The notes below the pieces were generated by a model. That model saw only the letters and a list, made by a program, of their open reading frames with translations. It did no database searches and had not been told where the DNA came from. A DNA stretch of 64,000 nt, from the NCBI RefSeq assembly GCF_002351485.1, contig NZ_NWMW01000001.1, forward strand, positions 1,922,001 through 1,986,000. Reading direction: 5' to 3'. Origin of the DNA: Sphingomonas spermidinifaciens (GTDB taxonomy: Bacteria; Pseudomonadota; Alphaproteobacteria; Sphingomonadales; Sphingomonadaceae). This document shows, piece after piece, positions 8,562 through 14,793 of the stretch. The position numbers and the translations under genes were made by a program. The first letter of the stretch is position 1, and every line of letters begins with the position of its first letter.

Positions 8562-9017
8562 ATGCTCAAGGACTTTCAGGCGTTCATCGCGCGCGGCAAC
8601 GTGCTCGACCTTGCCGTCGGCGTCATCATCGGCGCGGCGTTCGGCAACATCACCAAGTCGCTGACCGACGACGTCATCATGCCTGTGATCGGCGCGATCT
8701 TCGGCGGGGTAGATTTCTCCGGCTATTTCCTAAGGCTCGGGCCGGTGCCCGCGGGCTATACGGGGTCGCTCAACAATTATGCAGCGCTCAAAGAGGCAGG
8801 CGCGCCGTTGCTCGGCTTCGGTCAGTTCATCACCGTCGTGATCAACTTCCTGATCCTGGCCTTCATCGTCTTCCTGATCGTGCGCAGCGTGAACCGGCTG
8901 ATGACCCGGCTGGAGCGCGAGAAGGCAGAGGGGACCGCGCCACCCGCCGCCGATCCGGCCGACGTGGTGCTGCTGCGCGAGATCCGCGACGAGCTGAAAG
9001 CGGCGCGGGGCGTTTGA
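8562..9017 (+). CDS. mscL: Large-conductance mechanosensitive channel
   Basis: Inner-membrane pentameric safety valve that opens on hypo-osmotic shock. It has 151 aa, slightly long for the family because of a loop and C-terminal tail. The N-terminal helix MLKDFQAFIARGNVLDLAVG leads into the pore-lining TM1 VIIGAAFGNITKSLTDDVIM; TM2 is about residues 88-110 (FITVVINFLILAFIVFLIV). The cytoplasmic end carries the charged helix (VVLLREIRDELKA). Single-gene unit, followed by a strongly structured intergenic element. Confidence 0.95.
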   Translation: MLKDFQAFIARGNVLDLAVGVIIGAAFGNITKSLTDDVIMPVIGAIFGGVDFSGYFLRLGPVPAGYTGSLNNYAALKEAGAPLLGFGQFITVVINFLILAFIVFLIVRSVNRLMTRLEREKAEGTAPPAADPADVVLLREIRDELKAARGV

Positions 9018-9039
9018 TTCGTCCGGCTCACGCTGGATA

Positions 9040-9180
9040 GCGGTGCCGGCCCGCTCCGCCACCCGACCGCCCATCAGGATGATTTGTGGGTGGCCGGGTG
9101 GGGGCGTAGCCGGGCCGATCATCGCGCCGCGATGATCTGAACAGCGCGGGCGCTGTTCACCCGCTACGGGCCGGCACCGC
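9040..9180. repeat. Highly structured intergenic element: closed outer stem with three inner hairpins
   Basis: A 141-nt stretch between convergent mscL and amtB built almost wholly from inverted repeats. Outer arms 9040-9053 (GCGGTGCCGGCCCG) and 9167-9180 are perfectly complementary over 14 bp. Inside are hairpin A (9059-9101; CCACCCGACC against GGCCGGGTGG plus an inner CCCA/TGGG), hairpin B (9117-9137; GATCATCGCG against CGCGATGATC) and hairpin C (9139-9158; GAACAGCGC against GCGCTGTTC). Together they can fold as a four-way junction on either strand. It could be a non-coding RNA, a palindromic mobile repeat or a compound terminator; nothing in the sequence decides. Confidence 0.7.
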
Positions 9181-9186
9181 GACTTC

Positions 9187-9220
9187 AAAAAAAGAAGGCC
9201 GGTGCATCGCTGCACCGGCC
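9187..9220 (-). terminator. Rho-independent terminator of glnK-amtB
   Basis: On the minus strand, downstream of amtB, a perfect 10-bp stem (GGCCGGTGCA against TGCACCGGCC, four-base loop, 9197-9220) is followed by a U-rich tract read from the plus-strand A run at 9187-9193. It is the clearest intrinsic terminator in the window. Confidence 0.85.
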
Positions 9221-9248
9221 AAGTCGTCCGCAGGAGGAACCCGGGGAC

Positions 9249-9278
9249 GGGACCGGCGGAGAAAGGGACGCCGGTCCC
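9249..9278. repeat. Stem-loop just past the amtB stop
   Basis: Perfect 10-bp inverted repeat GGGACCGGCG / CGCCGGTCCC with a 10-nt purine-rich loop, starting 13 nt after the amtB stop and upstream of the U-tract terminator. No U tract of its own; it probably protects the mRNA 3' end or acts as a first pause hairpin. Confidence 0.6.
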
Positions 9279-9291
9279 GAAGTCGTGAAAG

Positions 9292-10707
9292 TCAGAGGTT
9301 GTAGGCCCGCTCGCCATGCTCGTTGATGTCGAGGCCCTCGGCTTCGACTTCGGCAGTGGGACGCAGACCGATGGTGTACTTCAGACCGAGGAACAGCACG
9401 GTCGAGACGATGCCCGTCCACACGACCGTGGTACCGACCGCCCAGAGCTGCGTCATCACCTGCGCGGCCATGTCATAGGCACCCGCCTTGGCCACCGGCG
9501 CGGTATAGTCGATCCAGCCCTGGCCGCCGAGCGACGGATCGGCGACGATACCGGTACCGATCGCCCCGACGATGCCGCCGACGCAGTGGATGCCGAACAC
9601 GTCGAGCGAGTCGTCATAGTTCAGCGCGTTCTTCACCTTGGTCACGAACACGAAGCAGATGGCAGAGGCGACGGCGCCGAGGATGATCGCGGTGCCCGGA
9701 TGGGCGAAGCCCGCCGCGGGCGTGATGGCGACCAGGCCGGCGACGACCCCCGAGGCCGCACCCAGCAGCGATGGCTTCTTGTGGACGATCTGCTCGATCA
9801 CCGCCCAGGTGACGCCCGCCCCGGCCGTTGCCGTGAAGGTGTTGATGAAGGCGAGCGCGCCGAACGCATTGGCCTCGAGCCCCGACCCCGCATTGAAGCC
9901 GAACCAGCCGATCCAAAGCAGCGACGCGCCGATCATCGTCATGACGAGGCTGTGCGGCGGCATCGGCTCGTGCTTGAAGCCGAGGCGCGGACCGATCACC
10001 AGGCAGCCGATAAGGCCAGCGAGCCCCGCGTTGATGTGCACCACGGTGCCGCCGGCGAAGTCGAGCGCGCCCCAGCCCCAGAGCAGGCCGCTGTCATCCG
10101 GCGCCGCGTTCAGGAAGTCGGGACCGGCCCAGTACCAGACCATGTGCGCGATCGGGAAATAGGCGAGCGTGAGCCACAGCACCGTAAAGATGATGAGCGG
10201 CGTGAACTTCACCCGTTCGGCGAACGCGCCGACAATCAGCGCGGGCGTGATGCACGCGAAGGTCATCTGGAAGATGACGAACACATATTCGGGCAGATAG
10301 ACGCCGTTGGAGAAGGTGGCGGCGAAGGTCGAGGGGCTCACGCCCGCCAGGAATGCCTTGTCCAGCCCGCCGAACAGCTTGGGGAACGGCGTGCCGGTCG
10401 AGGTGAAGGCCATCGAATAGCCCCATCCGAACCAGACCAGTGCCGCGACGCATACTATCGTGAGCACCTGCATCAGCACCGACAGCATGTTCTTGGTGCG
10501 GACAAGCCCGCCATAGAACAGGGCCAGCGCCGGCACCGACATCATGAGAACGAAGGCGGAAGCCACCAGCATCCAGGCGACGTCGCCCTTGTTGACCATC
10601 TCGGCCGTCGGAACGAACGCCGCCGGTGCGGCTTCCTGCGCCCAGGCGGGCGCCGCCGCCACGAGGCTTGCGGCCCCGGCGGCAAAGGGTGCAATCAATC
10701 GCTTCAT
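9292..10707 (-). CDS. amtB: Ammonium transporter
   Basis: Trimeric inner-membrane ammonium channel of about 471 aa with a cleavable leader (MKRLIAPFAAGAASLVAAAPAWAQ) and the expected eleven hydrophobic segments. Both pore histidines are seen, in GGTVVHINAGLAGL and DVFGIHCVGGIVGA. The ATG at 10707 was chosen because a strong RBS (GGGGGA) lies 5 nt before it; an in-frame TTG 15 nt earlier overlaps that RBS. It lies 11 nt after glnK, the classic pair in which uridylylation-controlled GlnK blocks the channel when nitrogen is ample. Terminated by the stem-loops at 9187-9278. Confidence 0.96.
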   Translation of the reverse strand: MKRLIAPFAAGAASLVAAAPAWAQEAAPAAFVPTAEMVNKGDVAWMLVASAFVLMMSVPALALFYGGLVRTKNMLSVLMQVLTIVCVAALVWFGWGYSMAFTSTGTPFPKLFGGLDKAFLAGVSPSTFAATFSNGVYLPEYVFVIFQMTFACITPALIVGAFAERVKFTPLIIFTVLWLTLAYFPIAHMVWYWAGPDFLNAAPDDSGLLWGWGALDFAGGTVVHINAGLAGLIGCLVIGPRLGFKHEPMPPHSLVMTMIGASLLWIGWFGFNAGSGLEANAFGALAFINTFTATAGAGVTWAVIEQIVHKKPSLLGAASGVVAGLVAITPAAGFAHPGTAIILGAVASAICFVFVTKVKNALNYDDSLDVFGIHCVGGIVGAIGTGIVADPSLGGQGWIDYTAPVAKAGAYDMAAQVMTQLWAVGTTVVWTGIVSTVLFLGLKYTIGLRPTAEVEAEGLDINEHGERAYNL

Positions 10708-10718
10708 CGGTTCCCCCT

Positions 10719-11057
10719 TCAAAGCGCGGTCTGGTCGGTTTCGCCGGTGCGGATGCGGACCGCCTGACCGACGTCGAGCACGAAGATCTTGCCGTCGCCG
10801 ATCGCGCCGGTGTTGGCGGCGGCCTGCACCGCCTCGACCACGCGCGGCGCGAGGTCGGAAGCGCAGACGACCTCGACCTTGATCTTGGGCACCATGTTCG
10901 TGGAATATTCAGCGCCGCGATAGATTTCGGTCTGGCCCTTCTGGCGACCGAACCCCTTCACCTCGCTGACGGTCATGCCCGCCACGCCGATCTCGGTAAG
11001 CGCCTCGCGCACCTCGTCGAGCTTGAACGGTTTGATGATGGCGATGACTAGCTTCAT
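10719..11057 (-). CDS. glnK: Nitrogen regulatory protein P-II
   Basis: Trimeric PII signalling protein of 112 aa that senses ATP/ADP and 2-oxoglutarate and regulates AmtB. The opening MKLVIAIIKPFKLDEVREAL, the T-loop GFGRQKGQTEIYRGAEY with the uridylylation site Tyr51, and the B-loop TGAIGDGKIFV are all intact. ATG at 11057 has the RBS GAGGGGGC; the upstream-extended frame is not conserved. The call of glnK rather than glnB rests on the adjacent amtB. Transcription is probably sigma-54 dependent (promoter at 11093-11107). Confidence 0.95.
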   Translation of the reverse strand: MKLVIAIIKPFKLDEVREALTEIGVAGMTVSEVKGFGRQKGQTEIYRGAEYSTNMVPKIKVEVVCASDLAPRVVEAVQAAANTGAIGDGKIFVLDVGQAVRIRTGETDQTAL

Positions 11058-11092
11058 GTCGCCCCCTCGGCTGTTTCCCGAAGACAGGCTTC

Positions 11093-11107
11093 GCAAAGCG
11101 CGTGCCA
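11093..11107 (-). promoter_or_regulatory. Sigma-54 (-24/-12) promoter for glnK-amtB
   Basis: Read on the minus strand the site is TGGCACG-N4-TTGCG, matching the -24 (TGGCACG) and -12 (TTGC) consensus with correct spacing. It ends 36 nt before the glnK start codon, leaving a leader of roughly 20-25 nt with a good RBS. NtrC-regulated nitrogen genes typically use this promoter class. Confidence 0.8.
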
Positions 11108-11225
11108 AACCGAAAAGCGCGGCTTTACAGGCGTTGCGCGCCGGGCCGCTTCGTTACGAAAGTGTGAAATTTGTGCAGGCGCGAGAAGCTGCCTGTTTTT
11201 GTGGCAGGGTTGGCGGGAAAACCCG

Positions 11226-11248
11226 GCCGCCCCCCAAGTAGGGGCGGC
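11226..11248 (-). terminator. Stem-loop terminator after the DUF2007 gene
   Basis: Perfect 8-bp stem GCCGCCCC / GGGGCGGC with a 7-nt loop, 5 nt past the DUF2007 stop. On the minus strand it is followed by CGGGTTTT, a short U tract. It separates the 11.9-11.25 kb unit from glnK-amtB. Confidence 0.65.
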
Positions 11249-11253
11249 GTCTG

Positions 11254-11460
11254 CTACCCGCCGAGCGCCTCGGCAATCACCGCGCGGGCTTCGCGCTCGT
11301 CGTCGGCGTCGATCATGACGCGAACGGGAATGAGGAAGGCGCTGCCCTCGCCCAGGCTCATCTCGCCGTCGAAGGCGACTGCGGGGATGCCCGCGGCCTC
11401 GAGCGCGCCAACGACGACGTGCGCTTCGATGCGGTTATAGCGGCCGATCTCGACGAGCAT
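11254..11460 (-). CDS. DUF2007 domain protein
   Basis: Small cytoplasmic protein of about 68 aa fitting the DUF2007 (putative signal-transducing) fold, related to PII-like ferredoxin-fold domains: MLVEIGRYNRIEAHVVVGAL, then GIPAVAFDGEM and a C-terminal VRVMIDADDEREARAVI. Function unknown. The ATG at 11460 follows a GGGCAGG RBS; a TTG at 11499 would give 13 more residues but lacks conservation cues. Cotranscribed with the upstream hypothetical gene, whose stop is 40 nt away. Confidence 0.75.
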   Translation of the reverse strand: MLVEIGRYNRIEAHVVVGALEAAGIPAVAFDGEMSLGEGSAFLIPVRVMIDADDEREARAVIAEALGG

Positions 11461-11500
11461 CCTGCCCGCCTGCCCCGCTTCGGCCGCGGGGGCAAGCAAT

Positions 11501-11899
11501 TCAGGCGGCGCGGCGGCGCTGGCGGGCGCGCGAGGCGTCGGCGGCGATGCTGTCGACCATCAGCTCATACTGGCGCAGATCGTAGCCCGCCTCGACGAAG
11601 CGGCGGATCTCGGAGGTATCGACCTCGTACCCGTGCCGCCAGCTGAGCACCGCCATGCGGCGCAGCGCCTCGAGCTTCGGATCGGCCAGACGCGGATTGG
11701 GCCGCTCGCCGAACAGCACGCCCATCGCCATGGCGACGCGGCCAGGTTCGCGCAGCGAGGACACCCGGTCGCGGCGTGCGAGTGCGATCACCGACCATTC
11801 GAGCGGGCTGAAGGAGGGCTTGGCGCGAAAGGCGGTCGGCGCGGGCGCAGGGGCGACGGCGCTGCCGGCTGCGGCTTCGGCGAACTGAAGATATGCCAT
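11501..11899 (-). CDS. Conserved hypothetical protein (132 aa)
   Basis: Soluble protein with an Ala/Pro-rich N-terminus (about residues 7-22) and a helical C-terminal region containing FSPLEWSVIALARRDRVSSL (about 30-49), FGERPNPRLADPKLEALRRM and VLSWRHGYEV. It shows no catalytic motif I recognise; the last residues are Arg/Ala-rich. Codon use matches the neighbours. It lies downstream of the operator-like dyads at 12011-12069 and ahead of the DUF2007 gene, so those dyads may be its control region. Confidence 0.65.
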   Translation of the reverse strand: MAYLQFAEAAAGSAVAPAPAPTAFRAKPSFSPLEWSVIALARRDRVSSLREPGRVAMAMGVLFGERPNPRLADPKLEALRRMAVLSWRHGYEVDTSEIRRFVEAGYDLRQYELMVDSIAADASRARQRRRAA

Positions 11900-12010
11900 G
11901 AAACGTCCTTCCCTGAACCCGGACGCACGCCGTCATCGCGAGCCGAGGGGCCCGCGCGCCGCCGAACGCCGCCTGATTGCCAATGGTGGAAGGGGGCGAA
12001 CCCGACTTCC

Positions 12011-12069
12011 ATACCAAGCGGTATAGAAGTCCGTTCAGCCCGCGTCAATCCTTCTATACCGCCCGGTAC
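12011..12069. promoter_or_regulatory. Paired TetR-type operator dyads within a larger inverted repeat
   Basis: Two similar dyads: 12011-12024 ATACC-AAGC-GGTAT (perfect) and 12056-12069 ATACC-GCCC-GGTAC (one outer mismatch), 45 bp centre to centre. They are also embedded in a perfect 12-bp inverted repeat, GCGGTATAGAAG (12018-12029) against CTTCTATACCGC (12051-12062). A related half-site, ATACCGCCC, lies across the tetR start at 12731-12739. The TetR gene beside them is the natural binding partner. They sit between the tetR 3' end and the 5' end of the gene at 11501-11899. Confidence 0.6.
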
Positions 12070-12093
12070 AGAAAAAAGTTCAGCGGGTCGGTG

Positions 12094-12741
12094 CTATTGC
12101 GTCGGCCAGGTCCGGAGCGTCAGTTCGACGGTCCGCTCGAGCTGCTCGCGCGGGGCACCGCCGCTCGCCTGGACGGCGAGCCCTTGAAGCACTGCCAAGA
12201 GATAGTTGATGAGATCGCCGGGCGCGAGTTCGTCGCCGAAATCGCCCTCGGCCTGCGCGCGCTCGAACCGCGCGAGCATTGCCGCGTGCGAGGAGGCGCG
12301 CCGCGCGATCACTTCCTCGCGAATCGTCACGGCATCGTCGCCGCACGGCAGGATGGAGATGACGCTGAGACAGCCCTTGGCGGCGCAGTCGCTGGTCTGT
12401 GCCTCGATCCCACCGCGCATCATCCGCTCGGCGACGCCGCGCGCGGTCGGCGCGGCGAGCGCGCGCCCGACATAATCGAGCTTCTCGCGCTCATAGAGGT
12501 CGAGCGCGTGGCGGAAGAGCGATTCCTTGTTGCCGAACGCGGCATACATGCTGGGGCGCGTGATCCCCATCGCCTCGGTGAGGTCGCTGATCGAGGCGCC
12601 CTCATAGCCCTTGGTCCAGAATACCCGTAGCGCCGCAGCGAGCGCGGTGTCGGTGCAGAAACCGCGCGGGCGGCCCTTGTGCGCTGGCGCGCAATCGCTC
12701 TGAGTCGCGGGGTGTTCGAGGACGGTGGCCATACCGCCCAT
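12094..12741 (-). CDS. TetR/AcrR family transcriptional regulator
   Basis: Repressor-type regulator of 215 aa. The N-terminal HTH is typical: ALAAALRVFWTKGYEGASIS, then DLTEAMGITRPSMYAAFGNK and ESLF (about residues 33-77). The C-terminal ligand domain carries two cysteines (C119, C124 region, SDCAAKGCLSVI) as in the AcrR-like group with a C-terminal TetR_C_16/AefR-like domain; the effector is unknown. ATG at 12741 and 12732 are both possible. Dyads resembling its operator occur at 12011-12069 and partly at its own start, so autoregulation is likely. Confidence 0.9.
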   Translation of the reverse strand: MGGMATVLEHPATQSDCAPAHKGRPRGFCTDTALAAALRVFWTKGYEGASISDLTEAMGITRPSMYAAFGNKESLFRHALDLYEREKLDYVGRALAAPTARGVAERMMRGGIEAQTSDCAAKGCLSVISILPCGDDAVTIREEVIARRASSHAAMLARFERAQAEGDFGDELAPGDLINYLLAVLQGLAVQASGGAPREQLERTVELTLRTWPTQ

Positions 12742-12779
12742 ATACGGTGCGTAGGCATCGCTTACAAATTGGCCCGAAA

Positions 12780-13679
12780 TCAGAGCGCCATGGCGGGTGC
12801 GGCGGCCGCCTGCAGTCGCTCGATATCCTGCCGCGGCGGGGCGCCGAACAGGCGGCGATATTCGCGGCTGAACTGCGATGGGCTCTCATAGCCAACGGCG
12901 AAACTCGCCGCGCCCGCGGTCGCGCCGCCCGCCAGCATCAGCCGCCGCGCTTCCTGCAGCCGCAATTGCTTTTGATATTCGAGCGGCGTCATCCGCGTGA
13001 TGGCCTTGAAATGTGCGTGGAGCGACGAGGGACTCATCCCCGCCTGTGCGGCGACCTCCTCGATTCGGATTGGCGCGTCGAAGCGGCGGCGGATCGCGGC
13101 GATCGCGCGACTGACCTGGTTGAGATGGCTGCCCGCGGTCGCGACGTGACGCAGCATCGGCCCGTGCGGCCCGTTGAGAAGGCGATAGGCGATTTCGCGC
13201 TCGATCAGCGGGGCGAGCGTACCGATCGTCTCGGGCCGGTCGAGCAGCCGCACCAGCCGGCACGCCGCATCGATCAGGTCCGGGTCGCCCGAATAGACGC
13301 CGAGCACCGGCAGGTCGCCGCGCGGCGCCGCCCGCTCGCCCGCCTCGGTCATCAGGTCGGCGACGATTCCGGGATCGAGGTCGATCTTGCAACAGAGATA
13401 GGGGCGCGACGCGCTCGCCTCGATCACATGGCCGACCAGCGGCAGATCGACCGACACGATCAGATAGCGCGAGGCGTCGTAGATCAGGCTCTGCTCGCCG
13501 ATCGATACCCGCTTCGATCCCTGGGCGATCAGGCAAAGCGAGGCTTCGTAGACCGCGGGGGTGGGCGTGCTTGGCCGGTCCGCGCGGATCAGCGACACTC
13601 GCGGCATTGCGGTAGAGCAGATGCCGGTTCCCTCAACGTGGCGCTCGATCGCGCGCGCGAGTCCCTCGATCGGTTCCAT
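12780..13679 (-). CDS. AraC family transcriptional regulator
   Basis: Regulator of 299 aa with an N-terminal AraC_N-type cupin-like sensor (about residues 20-175) and two C-terminal HTH motifs (IRIEEVAAQAGMSPSSLHAH and, further on, AASFAVGYESPSQFSREY). This subfamily is usually divergent from a short-chain dehydrogenase or aldo-keto reductase that it activates; here it is divergent from an SDR across a 151-nt gap, which fits. The inducer is unknown. Confidence 0.9.
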   Translation of the reverse strand: MEPIEGLARAIERHVEGTGICSTAMPRVSLIRADRPSTPTPAVYEASLCLIAQGSKRVSIGEQSLIYDASRYLIVSVDLPLVGHVIEASASRPYLCCKIDLDPGIVADLMTEAGERAAPRGDLPVLGVYSGDPDLIDAACRLVRLLDRPETIGTLAPLIEREIAYRLLNGPHGPMLRHVATAGSHLNQVSRAIAAIRRRFDAPIRIEEVAAQAGMSPSSLHAHFKAITRMTPLEYQKQLRLQEARRLMLAGGATAGAASFAVGYESPSQFSREYRRLFGAPPRQDIERLQAAAAPAMAL

Positions 13680-13830
13680 GCGGACGCTGATCCCTTATCG
13701 GCCGGGACGACGCAAGCGCCGGCACCTAGTTCTGAAGGATCGGGCAAAGCGTTCGGACGATCGAGCTACCGCCCGGTCCCCTCCCGGGACCATCTGGATC
13801 GCGTCACTTCAAGCGAAAGGAAGCATCATC

Positions 13831-14556
13831 ATGACGCGGAACATCGACAAGGTCGTGCTCATCACCGGGGCTTCGAGCGGGATCGGCGAGGCCACCGCGC
13901 GCGAGCTGGCACAGGCGGGCGCGCGGCTGTTCATCGGCGCGCGGCGCGCCGACCGGCTGGAAGCGCTCACGGGCGAACTCGGCGAGAACGCCGCATGGCG
14001 CACCCTAGACGTCACCGACGGCGACGATTTCGAGGCATTCGTCGCCGCGGCTGAGGCGCAATTCGGGCGGATCGACGTGCTGGTCAACAATGCCGGCGTG
14101 ATGCCGCTGTCGCCGCTCGCCGCCTTGAAGCGTGACGAGTGGAAGCGGATGATCGACGTCAACGTCCACGGCGTGCTCAACGGCATCGCCGCGGTGCTGC
14201 CGCGCTTCGTCGCGCAAGGGCATGGTCATGTCATCAACGTCGCCTCGGTGGCGGCTCACATCGTTCTCCCCACCGCCGCGGTCTATTGCGGGACGAAGCA
14301 CATGGTCCGCGCGGTCACCGAGGGGCTGCGCCAGGAGCATGACGAGATCCGCTCGACGCTGATCTCGCCCGGTGTCGTCGCGACCGAGCTCGGCCACGAC
14401 ATCACCGACCCCGCGGTCGCCGCGGCGCTCAAGGGCTGGCGCCAGAAGTCGCTGACCCCCGATGCGGTCGCCCGTGCGGTGCGTTACGCGCTCGAACAGC
14501 CCGAGGGCGTCGACATCAACGAGGTGATCGTCCGCCCCGTCGCCGCCGACATGTGA
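13831..14556 (+). CDS. SDR family oxidoreductase
   Basis: Classical short-chain dehydrogenase, 241 aa. The cofactor motif VLITGASSGIGEATAREL (about residues 9-26), structural NNAGV, catalytic Ser region NVASVAAH and YxxxK (VYCGTKHM) are all present. Acidic/basic cues (GARRADRL) suggest NADP(H) preference. Substrate unknown. ATG at 13831 has a GAAAGGAAG RBS; the longer open frame upstream lies in the AraC promoter region and is not used. Probably activated by the divergent AraC regulator. Confidence 0.9.
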   Translation: MTRNIDKVVLITGASSGIGEATARELAQAGARLFIGARRADRLEALTGELGENAAWRTLDVTDGDDFEAFVAAAEAQFGRIDVLVNNAGVMPLSPLAALKRDEWKRMIDVNVHGVLNGIAAVLPRFVAQGHGHVINVASVAAHIVLPTAAVYCGTKHMVRAVTEGLRQEHDEIRSTLISPGVVATELGHDITDPAVAAALKGWRQKSLTPDAVARAVRYALEQPEGVDINEVIVRPVAADM

Positions 14557-14793
14557 AGGCACGACCCGGCCCGAGAGCCTGGCGCTTGCGGGCCGGAGCG
14601 TTCCGCGATGGGAAAATAATCGGACCCGCTAAGGATTTCCCGCGCTCCACTCGTGAAATCAGAGCTGCGACGAAAAACCCATAGCGTGAAACCCGCTTAC
14701 GACAACATCTTCTCGGTTGAAACCCGATAACAGGCTCTAATGCTCGGGACGGCACGGTAGGTAGTACGCGGCCTTGCCCATCGCACTACGCGG

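Noticed and set aside
11108..11253. NtrC enhancer upstream of the sigma-54 promoter
   Set aside because: Only one weak TGCAC half-site is visible; no GCAC-N7-GTGC palindrome.
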